Below are positions 11,206 to 24,082 of a stretch of 64,000 bases of DNA, piece after piece (within the stretch, counting starts at the first letter, position 1; every line of letters starts with the position of its first letter). The stretch is taken from positions 19,866,073-19,930,072 of the forward strand of contig NC_063181.1 in the NCBI RefSeq assembly GCF_023159225.1, read 5' to 3'. The position numbers and the translations under genes were made by a program. The notes below the pieces were generated by a model that was not told the DNA's origin, did not search any database, and saw nothing but the letters and a program-made list of their open reading frames with translations. This stretch comes from Perognathus longimembris pacificus. Lineage: Eukaryota > Chordata > Mammalia > Rodentia > Heteromyidae.

Positions 11206-12461
11206 AGGAAAGACTAAATTGTATTTATCAAATTTTTCATGTTACCATATTTTATGAGGAGAATTATTGTCAAAATAACACTTCTAGCTAAGTATAGAAA
11301 TATTTTGTCAATAGAAATCATATATTCATTTTTGTACAGTTAACTCCATACAGGAAAAGTTATTATTTTCTACATTTTTATAAAAACTCATTTGCAATGT
11401 GCATACTTTTAAACCAACACCAAAAAGTAGGATCTTGTGTAATGCAGTTGCATTAGTACAAAAAAAAAACCCTCCCAATTCAGTGAAAATATTAAGCAAA
11501 TTTATCTATGCAATAAAAATAATGGAAGTTTCTGGATTATATTTTATTTTAAAACATTTATTTTGCTAGATATTATCTTAAGGCCCATTCTTTTTCCTTC
11601 CAATCAGCTAAGTGAAGTCCATAGATAGACAAATACATATATAATATCCGATATATATTTCTTTCATTGACCTCCTTGGAAAATGTGCAACTAATAGAAC
11701 ATTTTACTACTACTTGGTACTTTCACTTAAAGCACCACATCCAGGGTATAGGAAAATTAATTTATAATATTTTTTACTGACTTGCACTTGTCATAAAAAT
11801 CTTGCATTTTAAAGAGCAATATAAATTTAAATACTCTATTGAGCTTTATTCCTTAGCTTTTAAAGGATATATGTACTATACTTTTTCCTGTGAGCTAAGG
11901 AGGCATATTCTTTGGAGTAAATGAATCCGGAAATTTTTAAACTTCAAATTTTCAAATATTCTAGATTTGGCAAAAGCTTTCTTTGGCTAAACTAGGCACC
12001 GGACGCTCTAAAAAATTATATTCTTGCTACTGGCTTTTCATTTTCTATATATAGACTCAGTGTGAAAAATAATATTTTGCATTTATTAAAATCCATTCTT
12101 ACTAATTTTATGTGATTAATTCATGAATTTTACTGATTAATTTAATTCAATTCTACATAATTTAATGGGATTTTATGTTAATGCACTTCAAATCTAAATA
12201 CTTTTTGATTCTGTGTCACTGTTAACATATGAATGAACAAATGCATGTTTTAACTTACTTCAATGATGTAAGAATTTCTTTAAAGTGTAAGAATAGAAAC
12301 CAATTTCCAGAATGTAAAATTAAAACAAAATAAAAACACAAATACCTTGAGAACTTAATCTTGTGAGGTTACTAAATTGAGAAAGTATGAAGTCTCATAT
12401 TTTTTCTCAAAAAGTGAATCTAGTGGTTCAAAATCCAAATCCTCCTATATAAGATATTCTC
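11206..12461. other. No feature recognised
   Basis: AT-rich DNA without a recognisable repeat, exon or RNA gene. Confidence 0.5.
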
Positions 12462-12516
12462 TGTCTATCTATCTGTCTATCGACCTACCTACCTATCTAT
12501 CCAATCTACCTATTGA
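12462..12516. repeat. Degenerate TATC/TACC microsatellite
   Basis: Imperfect tetranucleotide repeat of the types ctat, ctgt and ctac. Confidence 0.8.
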
Positions 12517-12605
12517 TTAAATAATGGTTTGGGTAAATAAGTAGTACTGTAGGGAATTTTATTCAGTCCATTGAAAGTTAAATTAATGGCATAAAACATT
12601 TACCA

Positions 12606-12609
<4 letters not shown>

Positions 12610-12638
<29 letters not shown>

Positions 12639-12829
12639 GCCAGTCCTGGGCCTTGGACTCAGGGTCTGAGCACTGTCCCTGGCTTCTTCCCGCTCAAGGC
12701 TAGCACTCTGCCACTTGAGCCACAGCCCCACTTCTGGCCGTTTTCTGTATATGTGGTGCTGGGGAATCGAACCTAGGACCTCGTGTATCCGAGGCAGGCA
12801 CTCTTGCCACTAGGCTATATCCCCAGCCC
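12610..12829 (-). mobile_element. Dimeric ID-like SINE with 13-bp TSD
   Basis: On the minus strand it is a complete dimeric tRNA/ID-related SINE: a left monomer with B-box-like 'ggttcgattcccc', a right monomer with A-box-like 'gtggctcaagtggcagagtg' and B-box-like 'gagtccaaggcccagg', ending in 'ggactggcc' plus a roughly 28-nt A tail (poly-T on plus). The TSD catttaccatctt lies at 12597-12609 and 12829-12841 (the terminal c may belong to the SINE). The long tail and good conservation suggest a young copy. Confidence 0.93.
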
Positions 12830-12841
12830 ATTTACCATCTT

Positions 12842-15050
12842 CTTTATGGATAAGTGGAGAGGCCATATATGAATGCAAAACATTTCTATTAAAAATAAAT
12901 TAGACTACAAAACACCTTTAATATTGTAAATAGAATTAAAAAGTTCTCCAAAATTATTGAAACAAACATTATTTAAATCACCACAAAGAATTTCAATACC
13001 TTATATATTGTGAAATCACATATATTTAATCCTTAGTTTTTCTGTAAATATTAACATCTTTCACAACACAAGGAGAAATGCAATAAAATAAAACATTGTT
13101 ACATTTTTAGAGTTGACTTTTCATTAGATATAGAAATATATTTCCGAAATTATCAAGTTTATCTATCTATCTATTTACACATATCTTTAGATATATGTCT
13201 TCACATGTGTACATTTGTCTATATGTTTCATGTAATAATACATATAGGCAATTTTTGTTTAAACCTTTATGTTTATAAGATCATCTGTATTTGTCATTTA
13301 GGGATTTTCTTAATTTGCTGAATATTATTTTTACTGTATCACGTTAAGAATTTTTCTCTAATTAATTTTAATTCTGAAGGTATTCTATTTTATGGCTAAG
13401 CCTAAACTTTCCACCTGTGAATATTTTACCTAGAAAACATAAAAGTTTCTTCTATTCTTTATATAAATCTTTGGCCTTATTGTGAGGGGAATACAAAAGA
13501 TTTTTAAGCCAATTCTTTGAATATAATTTCTTTTATATTTTGGTAAGCTCAGTGTTTTGTTTTTTTTTCTTAAACTGTAGCTCATTTTCCTCAATAGCAG
13601 CATCAAGGATCAATGTTTATTCTTGGTATGAGTCAATGTATCATCTTGTTCTGAAGTGTAATAAACACATCCAAATCAGAGTGGCTTGGTGGAAAAAGCA
13701 TCTTAGTCATACCTAATGTGTTATACATACTGGGAATACCTTTTATCTATTGTTTTCTGATAATTCTAGGTCGTTTCACACCCTGAGTTTATGTAGCATC
13801 CAAGATTCCATTAGGAGGTAAAAGACTGCCCAAGGCACACTAAGTCATAACTGATTCATACCAGAGGCAGTACTGCACCAAATAGCACACGTGAATCCTG
13901 TTCAGTCTATTAAACACAATACTATGACCCTAACCCAAACAGTATGAAGTTATGGAAGGCTTAAAGAGGAACAATATAATAAGGATAGTATGAGGAACAT
14001 CATGAAATATTTGAAGAAAAGTACTGTCTTTATTGCCTAATAGGAAAGTTTATAATAAAGTTACATCTGTATCAATCATTTAAAATGTATTAAATATTAT
14101 TATAATTTAGTAAATTTACCAATAATGTCTGCTTGAATTATTTTACTAAGATTTGTAGTACAATTATTATCCTAAAGGAGGATATTGATGAGTTATAATA
14201 CTAAGATTGTTCCAATTCATTTTCAGGATGATTATTACACAACTCATCAAAAGCATTTGTCTGGGTCTATTCAATTCATCAGATAAAAGACATTAATAAA
14301 TATGTTTTTTTCTAATATATCTGTAAGTTTTAAAATCCACTTCCTAATTTGCCTTCATTAGCTGAACAAATTGAATTTTTCTCTTGATTTGCATTATTTA
14401 CTTTTGTGAGAGTGAACATTTTAATGTATTTACACTGGTCATTGGGTTCTAGAGTAGAGGATATTATCTCCTTATAACCTTTTGTTCAACTGTTTGTATT
14501 TTTGCTATTTTCCTCTTATCAAATTATATTTCCTATTTATTTTTTATCAGACATCTTTCACATGGATTGTAGTTGGAGATCTTTGCTTTCCTTCCCATGG
14601 TTCTTTAGCATCTTTGAAAAAAAAATCTAAAATGTATTTTAAGTATCATTTCCTTTCTGAGTTATTTTTGCATACTATGAAATTTAACACTCCTTTTCCA
14701 GAAGCTTCATGAATCCACTATTATTATCTTCATAAATGAAGAAAATGAAGCTTACTAATGTAGCATTAATATTCCAAAGTTTTCCTGGCTTCTGTGTTGG
14801 AACCAAGCATCCAATTAGCCATCTGTAACTGTTTTTCTAAAATTATAATATACAACTCCTTGCAATGTTGCCCACAATTCTTTCTCACTCTATTAGTATC
14901 CTTATTATCGTTCCTAGATTTTGAGAATATCTACACTTATATGATAGAAAGGACTTGTGCATGTAAGTAAATTTGTAGACTTAAACTTTGATTATCTTAA
15001 ATATTTTCTGTCTTTCTATTCACTAATCATATGTGTCTTTATTTTCTGAG
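12842..15050. other. Mostly unassigned; possible MIR trace
   Basis: AT-rich sequence. At about 13790-13890 a stretch containing 'gactgcccaaggcacac' resembles the conserved part of the ancient tRNA-derived SINE MIR; this is weak. No exon was found before 15051. Confidence 0.35.
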
Positions 15051-15241
15051 AGCTTTCGAGGCTGGAATCAGATCCAAAAGAAACACAGTCAGACACAAAG
15101 TGTGAGAAGAATTCAACAGACCTGTTGTGGGCTCTGAGAAGTGAAGCTCAGATTGAAAAGAGCAGACATAGGCCTATGGGAGACAATGTCATTCCCTCAC
15201 CAAGTGCTAATGAAGAAATGGGGCCTCAGCCATGCAAATGA
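15051..15241 (+). other. Exon-like open segment (candidate terminal exon or pseudogene piece)
   Basis: An acceptor-like stretch (tgtctttattttctgag) precedes a frame open for about 62 codons that ends in TGA at 15239-15241. The translation is hydrophilic and unlike the repeats around it (for example LRSEAQIEKSRHRP), and the base composition is less AT-rich than its flanks. No A-rich tail or TSD marks it as a processed pseudogene. I do not recognise the protein. Against it: a single acceptor of moderate quality and no evidence of partner exons. Confidence 0.25.
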
Positions 15242-15544
15242 AAAGGAACTATACTTTCAACAACCTAAACCAGCTCCGGAGTTGGTCCTCAGATTCGTCT
15301 GGCAAGCATCCAAATGTTTAACTTCTTGATAAAAGCCAGAGCAAAGAAATCACCTGAGCCAATGTGATTTTTAAACTAGAGAACAATGTAATAACATATA
15401 CTGTGTTTTAGAGGTTACTATGCAGAAATTAAATAATAATAATAAAATAACAAGAATAATAATAAGTACTTTTTTTCAATGGTGAGGGTTTTGTAACAAG
15501 CATGTGTCCTATTCTCCCTTCTTAGGGAATGGCTGCATTTTATT

Positions 15545-15750
15545 TGTCTGTTTGTATGTTTATTAAGTTGGCAGTAGCAAGAGTTCTTGTGTGCTTTACC
15601 ACCTATGCAAGGCCCTTAGCCCTTTTGTTTGCATTTTATTTATGAAGCAGGTTCTTGCTAAGTTTCTCTATGTTGCCTAAAACTTCTGATTATTCTGCCT
15701 TCATTTTCAGAGTAGTATGGAATACAGGTGTGTCTCACCCTTCCAGGATG
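15545..15750 (-). mobile_element. Old B1-like/ID composite SINE
   Basis: The minus strand reads a B1-like portion (gagacacacctgtattccat) followed by an ID-like module (gggccttgcataggtggtaa). Highly diverged. Confidence 0.6.
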
Positions 15751-16121
15751 GAAATCTATTGCTTACCTATCGTCTAATGGTGCTGTACCTCCTAAGGCAC
15801 ATCCTTTACACACTTGCACAATAAAGCAAGACTGACTGAGTTTGGTATACATAACTATTCTTTAATATTTTCCTGATATCCTTGGTGGATATTCCATTTT
15901 CCAATATGAGGATGCTAAACCTTCCAGATTCAGAAATATATCAGCATTATTATTATATATCAGCATTAGTAAGGGAGAAAAAAGGGGAAACTTTCTCAGG
16001 ATGTAATTTTTCACTCCTATGAGAAAGGGACTGTGAATACATTTGAAGTAATTAAGGGACTTCTAATCTTGCATTGCATTTCATGTTTTCTCGTCATAAC
16101 AAGAAAGATACTTTGAATTTA

Positions 16122-16123
<2 letters not shown>
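15751..16123. other. No feature recognised
   Basis: AT-rich sequence with a short internal echo of 'atatcagcatta' at 15938-15968. Otherwise nothing supported. Confidence 0.5.

Positions 16124-16163
<40 letters not shown>
16124..16163. repeat. (TG)20 microsatellite
   Basis: An uninterrupted TG run of about 40 bp beside the ID-like end of a SINE. Confidence 0.95.
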
Positions 16164-16164
<1 letters not shown>

Positions 16165-16375
16165 ACAGGGATTGAAATCAGGGATTTGTAAAAACAGGTG
16201 GGTAATCATTCTATCATGTGAGCCACACCTCCACTCAATTTTTGTTCTAGTTCTTTTTCAGATAGGGTCTCATACTTTCGTTTGGAGTTGATCTTGGGTA
16301 GTGATCCACCCTTCTATACCTCCTATGTGTAGTTTGATCACAAGCATGATTGATGATGGTGCCTAGCTATCTCCT
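16164..16375 (-). mobile_element. Old B1-like/ID composite SINE
   Basis: The minus strand starts with agctaggcaccatcatcaat and passes through 'gagaccctatctgaaaaa' (B1-like) to 'gtggctcacatgatagaatg' (ID-like A-box region). Diverged. The TG run at its 3' end may have grown from the tail. Confidence 0.65.
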
Positions 16376-17730
16376 TTTCATTTTGATGTGAGTAAATCAC
16401 TATTGTTTTAATGTTGATTCTGAAAGTATAAAGAGCACCATGAGCTTAGACGTGAAAGCAATTCTCAATGACTGAATGCAAGAGAAAGAGTAAGGACTGG
16501 CAATAGAAACTGACTTGTGGTGAATTCTCATTGAAGATGATTCTGTACAGTAGTTATTCAAAGAAATAATGTGATGTTTTTATTCCAGGTAAGTTTTAAG
16601 CCGCAGCTTGCAAAGAAATAGAAGCAAATCATCCGAGTGCACAGTTCATAATCTCAATTAAATTAATGGGTTGGTCTGTTTTGGTAGAGAAAAGCCAGTG
16701 ATGCAGTTTCTCTTTTTAATTATAAAGTTAATAAAGAAAGATCATATTATCAATCATTCCCTGGGAACATAATCACACTCTATAAAATTAGAAATAACCA
16801 CAATTAAAGGTAAACTTCAAGTAATAGAATTTCTTGAGCTTTTAGAACCCTGCTAATCTTTTAATACTTTTAATGCCTGAACTTTACGTCTGATCATGTC
16901 TCCTGTTAAAAATGCTTCTTTCAGAGATCAAAGGCTTGATCTGGAATATTTGCTATGCAACAGTAATTGTGGCTAGCTAATTATTTATTTATTTTAAGTT
17001 ATGAGTTGTCTTGATTCCTTATAAAGCTTTTGTACCATCTGACAAAATATTTTTCTATGAATTTATCTATTCAACTGTAAGATGAAATGTAGACAATAAT
17101 TACTGCCAGAAGTTAGTCAATATAAGGATTATAAGCATTGTCCACTAATGGAGTCAGTTGCCAACCATATGTTTATGTGAAATATCATTGATCTCAGATA
17201 TGATCATATATTTTTGGACCCAAACTTGAAATTAATCTTCATTTACTAATGTTCATTTTGATAAGTGTTTTTAACATTATCTTTGCTCCACGTGGTTACT
17301 AATAAATAGAGATCATTTTTTTAAACACTGGTAGTTTTTTTCATTTATTATATATTTTAAAATGACAATCTCATGGCTCTGTTCCAGGAAGCAGAGCCAA
17401 CCTAATTTTTTGAGTACTGCATGGGCAGTTAGTTGGATACAACTTGATTTCTGTTTCAAACTTGACTGAACTAAACATGGTCATTATAAACTTCCTCATC
17501 TTGAAAAAAAATAATGACTTGAAAAATCATGATAATGCACGTTGTGTGAAATACACATTCTCACATGTGCAGTTAGTTTAGGAACAACTAATTAATTGCT
17601 GACTTAATTACTGAATATACTTTCTGCTACTTTAAATTTACTAAATTTCCATCCTGTAGCTCATGTAATTTATAATATTTCTGTATGTATATAGTTATGC
17701 ATCATATTCATTCACACACATTTGCATAGT
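16376..17730. other. No feature recognised
   Basis: AT-rich DNA with no repeat, exon or RNA gene that I can name. Confidence 0.5.
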
Positions 17731-17985
17731 TTTTTTAATTTAATTTTATTGTCAGGGTGATGTACAGAGGAGTTGCAGTTATATGCATGAGGTAATAAGT
17801 ACATTTATTGTCAAACTTGTTACTCCTTCCCTATTTTGCTCCCACCTTCTCTCCTCCCTATCCAACCCCCCAAGGTGTACAGTTAGTTTACAACCTATTA
17901 TCTTGTAAGTGTCGCTGTTGTATTGGTTTGCCCTTTGTTCTTTGCCTCATCATATTGATGTTCCCATTCCCTTCCCTAACTCAGA
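17731..17985 (-). mobile_element. L1 3' end, minus strand
   Basis: T-rich tail at left, then the inverse of the L1 3' UTR: gatgtacagaggagttgcag, the pyrimidine tract, and 'tttgccctttgttctttgcc'. It abuts a plus-strand L1 ORF2 fragment at 17986. A clean TSD was not found. Confidence 0.8.
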
Positions 17986-18324
17986 GCAACATATATGCAA
18001 TACCCAGAATTCCTAACTAAAGCAATAAGGCAAGATTTAAAAAAAAAAAAAGGATCCAAATAGGGAAACATAAAGTAAAACTCTATCTTTCTAATTGCAG
18101 GCAACATAATCCTGTATTTAAAGAACCCTATAGACTCTAATCAAATACCTAAGCTGATACAAAACTTTGCCTAAGTTGCAGTATATAAAATTAACCATCA
18201 AAAAACAATGGCTTTTCTGTATGCCAACAATGAGGATAGTGAGGCTGTAATCAGGAAAGCAAAAGCTTTTGTAATATCCTCAAAAAAAAATACCTAGGAA
18301 ATAAATTTTTAAAAATACCTAGGT

Positions 18325-18533
18325 ACATTGGAAACCATGTATACTGGTATTAGAACTAGGAAACTGAAGGGGAATACCAAAATCGAGAGACACAGGGTAA
18401 AAAAGACAAGGGGAGGGAGGAGGTGGGAATGAGGGAGGAGGTAACAAACAGTACAAGAAATGTATCCATTGCCTAACGTATGAAACTGTAACCTCTCTGT
18501 ACACCAGTTTGACAATACAAATTTAAAAAAAAA
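18325..18533 (+). mobile_element. L1 3' end nested in L1 ORF2
   Basis: Begins 'tacattggaaaccatgtata', includes 'aataccaaaatcgagagaca', the G/A-rich tract and 'aacctctctgtacaccag', and ends in an A-rich tail. The flanks repeat aaaaatacctagg (left) and aaaaatctagg (right), a TSD made from ORF2 sequence. The ORF2 frame continues directly after it (gaataaacatagccaaggaa). Confidence 0.85.
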
Positions 18534-19571
18534 TCTAGGAATAAACATAGCCAAGGAAGTGAAAGACCTCTATGATGAAAACTTTAAAAAGTTGAAAAAG
18601 GAAATTAAAGAAGAACTAAGGAAGTGGAAAAACCTCCCATGCTCCTGGATTGGGAGGATTAACATTGTGAAAATGGCAATACTGCTGAAGGCTATCTACA
18701 AATTCAATGCAATACCCATCAATATCCCAACACCATTCTATAATGAAATTGAGGAGCAATCCAAAACCTCATATGGAACAATCAAAGATTCTGAATAGCA
18801 AAAACAACCCATAGCAAAAAGAAAAGTGCTGGAAGAATAACAATAACAAACTTCCAACTGTTTTGCAAAGCTATAGTAATATAAACAGCTTGGTAATGGC
18901 ACAAAATCAGGTCCCAAGACCAATGGAATAGAATTGAAGACCCAGAAATAAACCCGCCAACCTATAGCTACTTAGTCTTTGATAAAGGAGATAAAAATAT
19001 ACAATGGAAGAAAGCCTCTTCAACAAAGGCTGCTGGAAAAATTGGTTACACACATTTAAAAAATCTTAAGTTAGATCCTTATATATCACCTTGCATCAGA
19101 ATCAATTCTCAATGTAGCAAAGACCTCAAGGTAGAAGTTTATACCCTGAAAACATTGCAAGAAGGAATAAGAGAAACACCAGGGCTCCATGGCACTTGGA
19201 CTCCTGGACCCAGGTGGAAACTTTGTTAATAAAGGCCCAGAAACACAACTAATCAAAGGTTGGGATTGCCTGAAACTACAGAGCTTCTGCACAAAGGACA
19301 TAGCTTGCAAGACAAATAGAAAGCCTTCTATTGGAAGAAGATCTTCACTGGCCAGACAACAGACAAGGGCCTCATATCAAAAATATACTTAGAACCCCAA
19401 AAATTAAGTTCCCCCAAAACAATTCCTGAAAGAAACAACTGCCCCATTAATAAATACACTAAAGATCTAAGAAGAGACTTCTCTGAAGAGAAAATGAGAT
19501 GGCCGAGAGGTTCATGAAGAAGTGCTTTACATCTCTGGTCATAAAAGAATTGCAAATCAAAACAACATTGT

Positions 19572-19886
19572 AATACAGTGATCTCATCTGAATACCCTGG
19601 ATACTGTATATACTGGTATTAGAACTAGGGAAGGGGAAGGGAATATCAAAATCAAGAGACAAAGTGTAACAATACAAATTACTCCAAAAGCAATACTTAC
19701 AAAACCATTTGGTGTAAACCAACTGAACAACTCATGGGGGGAGAGGGGAAGGGAGATGGGGGGGGGGGGCGGGATGAGGAAGGAGGTGACAAATTGTGCA
19801 AGAAATGTACCCACTGCCTTAGGAATGAAACTGTAACCCCTCTGTATATCACTTTGACAATAAATAATTATTCAGAAAAAAAACAA
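19572..19886 (+). mobile_element. Second L1 3' end nested in L1 ORF2
   Basis: Runs from about 'taatacagtgatctcatctg' through 'ctggtattagaactagggaa', a G-rich tract with ten consecutive Gs (near 19757-19770) and 'acccctctgtatatcacttt' to an A-rich tail. The flanks share a degenerate aaaacaacattg/aaaacaaaatattg TSD. ORF2 resumes at agattccacc. Confidence 0.85.
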
Positions 19887-20150
19887 AATATTGAGATTCC
19901 ACCACACCTTAGTAAGAAGGTCCATTATTAAAAAAACTGATAAAAATATATGGTAGAGAGGGTATGGCAAAAAAGAAAGCTACAACACTGTTGGTGGGAG
20001 TGTAACCTTGTTCACAGTTTATGTTTTTATGGATGTCAGCTTTCTTTGAGAGTTTTGTAACAATTTAGAATGGACAAAGCAATTTGTTCACATTGAAATT
20101 ATATACTTCCACATATAAATCCAACAGACCTGACAATAAAATTGATATTC

Positions 20151-20755
20151 TCTATATGATTATTACTTAACATTCTCCAAGTTAGTAAGGCATTCTGGTT
20201 ATACTGTAAAAATTCTCTATATTAATCTGACTCACCATATTTATTATGTTTATAATATGTGTTTCACATGGATTCTGATTTTAAATTATGTATTCTCCTC
20301 TTACCCATATGTTTTCTTTAACAATGCCAATTAATGTTGGTTGGATTGAACATATATTTCAAAATCCTCATATCCTAAATTATTTCTAAATTATTAACTT
20401 CAAATTCTATTTTGCCAAATTTAAGTTTTCTTTCTTGTTATCATCATGAAATTAATTCCATTTTTGAAATCTGTCCTTTTATTTTAGGATCATGTCAATC
20501 AGTTAACTTGTTTTTATTTTAAAATATTTTAACACTCAGCTTTCACTTTTCAAAAATTCTCACAATTTCCCTGAAGTATCTGCATGTATTTTGTGTGATA
20601 TGAATTAGTGCATTAATTTTTCATTGAGACCCAAGTGTATACTCTAATTTCTTTGGTTCCTATTTCTTTAAAATGTCTATTTGAAAGAAAAAAATACTCC
20701 TCAAGTTAGCTTACTGATAAAAAGTTTGCAAGTACCCCATTAATCATTGAATGCA
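20151..20755. other. No feature recognised
   Basis: AT-rich sequence. Traces of L1 may extend slightly past 20150 but cannot be followed. Confidence 0.45.
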
Positions 20756-21022
20756 ATTCTTTAGAATTGTAATCTTAGCATTTTTTTCTTTGTTTTTGAT
20801 AGGGAAAATGATAAAATTGCACTGGGGAGTAAACTGAGTGTCTAATTTTAGCTAGGCAAGGGCTCTACCACTTGAGACATATCCCATATACTTTAGCATT
20901 TAGTTTGTTATTCAATGAAGATCAAATGCTGCTTTGCATAGCTTGGCCTAGAACTCAGACCCTCATACCCCTGCCTTCTAAGTAGCTAGGACGACAAACC
21001 AGTGCTTCCATGTCTGGCTTGA
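20756..21022 (-). mobile_element. Old B1-like/ID composite SINE
   Basis: On the minus strand: aagccagacatggaagcact (head), 'cctagctacttagaaggcag' (B1), then 'tgtctcaagtggtagagccc' and 'ttgcctagc' (ID-like A-box region) with an A-rich tail. Diverged but complete in order. Confidence 0.75.
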
Positions 21023-21395
21023 CTTAGAGATAAAGTTTGGTAGCATTTGGCTAAACATCCTCAAATCATGATCCACCTGTATCCATCCTTAAGTATCTTG
21101 GATTACCATTCCTGATTTACACCATTCCTGATTTATGAATGATGAAAATAATACTCTTTAATCCCAGTGCTTAAATCCTCAGAACCCTTCAGCTTAGTAT
21201 AACTAATGCCTTGGGGCTTCTTTTTAGTTGGCCATCTGCTATTGCAATACTATGACAGAGGGATTTTTTTTTCTTTATAATTGTGGGGCTGAAAATCTTC
21301 CTCTTGAAATTGTATCATGTATTTTTTTTAACACAATCTTCCCTGTATCAGAGTTCTTCTTCCTAAATTCAAACTCCAGAGTAGCTAAAATTACA

Positions 21396-21632
21396 GGTCA
21401 GATGGGTGCATATGACCACACCTGTAATCCTAGCTACTCAGGAGGCTGAGGTCTGAGGATCGCAGTTCAAAGCCAGCTGTGGCAAATAAGTCCAGAAGAA
21501 GTTGACCTCCAATTAACCACCAGAAAAATCGGAAGTGGCTTTGTGACTCAAGTGGTAGTGTGCTAGCCTTGAGCTGAAGAGTTCAAGGAAAGTGTCCAGG
21601 CACAGAGTTCAGAGTCCACAAGCTACAAATAT
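21396..21632 (+). mobile_element. B1-like/ID composite SINE
   Basis: A clear example: 'cacctgtaatcctagctact', 'caggaggctgaggtctgagg', the linker 'ccaattaaccaccagaaaaa', then 'tgactcaagtggtagtgtgc' and 'gagttcaaggaaagtgtcc'. The first half is B1/7SL-like with a pol III A-box region; the second is ID-like. Confidence 0.88.
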
Positions 21633-22209
21633 ATATGCCAGTATATGGATTGAATATAAAGGAATTATCTTGATTTAACCTACAACATTTTTTCCTGCAC
21701 CATAACAACATAACTATGGTTTCTTCACTTATGCTTTTCTGCGGGGAGGAGGGCACACCCTGACTAAAGTTCCATTCTCTTAACATCATGCAATTAAATC
21801 TAATTTCAATTTACTTCCCCAATGGGATGAGTCATATTGTTACATTTAAAATTGTCTTCCTCCACTCTGCATGTGTTAAGAGAATTTTATAAGCCATCAG
21901 TTCTCCTAGCTGACTTCACACTGATGATACTCAAGCACTACAGAAATAGTGAGCAAAACACTGGTTTAGAGTTTCTACCATATTAATTGACTATTGACTG
22001 CAATCCATTGGCTTTCATAGAGAAAACCTGAATTAAGAAAAATAAGTAACTTGCAAGCTCGTGAAAAAGATTGTTCATGTAACTAAATCATGACAGTGGA
22101 AATAAATTCTTAAATGTTTGGTGATGTATATTGCTTATAGCAAGCCAGATGCTTTCTTAAACATTCTTAAGCTTATAAAAGCCAAACTGTTAAGCTTCTT
22201 AAGCTTATA

Positions 22210-22211
<2 letters not shown>
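21633..22211. other. No feature recognised
   Basis: Non-coding sequence with a short repeat of 'ttaagcttataa' shortly before the CA run. Confidence 0.5.

Positions 22212-22249
<38 letters not shown>
22212..22249. repeat. (AC)19 microsatellite
   Basis: Uninterrupted dinucleotide run. Confidence 0.95.
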
Positions 22250-24081
22250 CCTTTCTCATTGTTATTATGGAAGGGATTATCCATCCTTAAAGAATGCATC
22301 CCTTATATTTACCATTTTGTTTTTTAAATTATTATGAACACCAGAAAGTTACAAATACAAATTATGATATGAGTAATTTATGGAACAAATTATAAAAGAA
22401 ATTTAAAGTTTTATTAAATTCAGTAAAAATAAATAGAAAGAAAATACAGTTTATGAAAACATTAGACATGAAGACAAAAGTATTACGTGTAAAATATAGC
22501 CTGAAATTACAAACTTATAAGAAAATAAAATGAAGTAATTATGTTGAATTTCAAGCTCCTAATTTCATGCTTAGAAAATAGCTGTTGAAATTTAGGCGAC
22601 TGATATCAAGAGACCTTAATGTATGGACTGTACCAATATGTATTTCTGATGTGAATTAATTATGTTGAAGGTTATTGTTCAAGAGGAAAACTTTAATTAT
22701 GTAATTAACAAATTTTTGTTTTAAATTTTCTATTATCAACTTTCCTGAAAATATCATATTTCATGTAGTAAGTATCAAATATAATGAATGCCAATCACAG
22801 ATAGAATATCACTATGCTTTTATTCTCTCCTGAGATGTATCACAAAAATCTGTTCATAGTAATGAACACGGGTTTGAGGAAAGATTCCACAGATAATCAG
22901 AATGAGGAAAATAGCTATCTCTACTGAAAATATGTGTAAATGCTATGTATGAATTGTTCACTAGCATTTATATGATTTACAACTTATTATTAAGAAAAAA
23001 GGTACCTTTAGTAGTGAAAATTAAAATAATAATTCCCCCCACACACAAAAACCTTAGCATTTTATAAAAATCACTGATTTATAATGATAAATGTTATTTA
23101 GTCAGTATACCTTTTCAGGCAAAGCCAAAGTACCACTTGCAGAACTGATAAGGTTGTTACTGTAAAGTGGACTGATGCTTCTAGACTAGAGGATGCCATG
23201 GAAAATACTCATTATTCTTGTTTCTCTACCTAGAGATTTGAGTATCCAAGCTAATAGAAAACATGGTTTATCTTAGAAAACTCTTCAACTAAAATTTGTT
23301 CATTCTCATTTGTAAATATAATCTGTTATTTAGTTTAAATTCTCTAATATCTTAAGTGCATAATCATCAAATGACAATAAAAAATAGTTTGGGGAATCTA
23401 ATTAAAAATAACCAAGAATAAAAGATTCTCTACATATGAAATAGTACTGACAACATTTGTTTGTAACATGACTCCATATCCATTTTAGAATCTTGCCTTG
23501 GGCCAAGAATTAAATTACTATCAAACGAAAGACTATGAGTGCAGTATACATGTTTTTTGTGGCACAAGAGCCCTTCATAAGAAAATAACAAACCTCAAAA
23601 AAATGATGTGAGTCCACTTCTTACATAATAAATCAAGTGAAGAATAGTAAGTTACGGGATTGTGATAAGGAAAAGGTGCTTGGTTTAGGATAGCTAATTG
23701 GTCAAAAGTGAGTAGAGGTGACTAGTTTAATAAAGTTTATTTATATAGAGGTCTTTTGGTGGCAATTTTCCACCCTAGACTATAACAATGTTCCTTTTTT
23801 TTTTTTTTAACTGAGATTGTGGAAGATTTCTATCACTTGGGAATTGTGCCTTTTACTTTGAAGAAACTGCATGAAGGTCAGAGCAATTTTCTTCTCCCTG
23901 CTGTTTTTGAAGTGCCTTTTACTTAAGCAGTCAATATGCCAGTGTGAAGTATTTTTAACTCTTTCATAAGAAAAATCAGACATTCTACCTTGCAACACTT
24001 GTTGATAATATATTAAAAGTTGAGTCCTTAATTTCAACATTCCCTGACTAAATGCTTTTGTTCTGAACAAAAGAATATAGG

Positions 24082-24082
<1 letters not shown>
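22250..24082. other. No gene recognised
   Basis: AT-rich DNA. The part at 23820-24080 is open on the minus strand for about 90 codons once the CA run is excluded (23807-24118), with no recognisable domain. Confidence 0.45.

Larger units (their letters stand above)
17986..20150 (+). pseudogene. Decayed L1 ORF2 fragment, split by two nested L1 ends
   Basis: Remnant of ORF2, the L1 endonuclease/reverse transcriptase. It starts inside the RT domain (KARFKKKKGSK resembles the region before the FADD motif, which is itself destroyed: the site reads as LIAGN). It continues with [20 protein letters not shown] and [20 protein letters not shown] (18559 onward, RT thumb side) and later C-terminal regions (YLVFDKG-like, SFCTKDIAC-like). 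Frames change many times. L1 3' ends sit at 18325-18533 and 19572-19886. After 19887 it resumes with gagattccaccacacctta and fades near 20150. No intact protein can be made. Confidence 0.88.

Noticed and set aside
17731..18100. Twin-primed single L1 formed by the minus 3' UTR and plus ORF2
   Set aside because: The left piece is more 3' than the right piece in L1 order and has its own tail, which is the wrong arrangement for a 5' inversion; two insertions are more likely.
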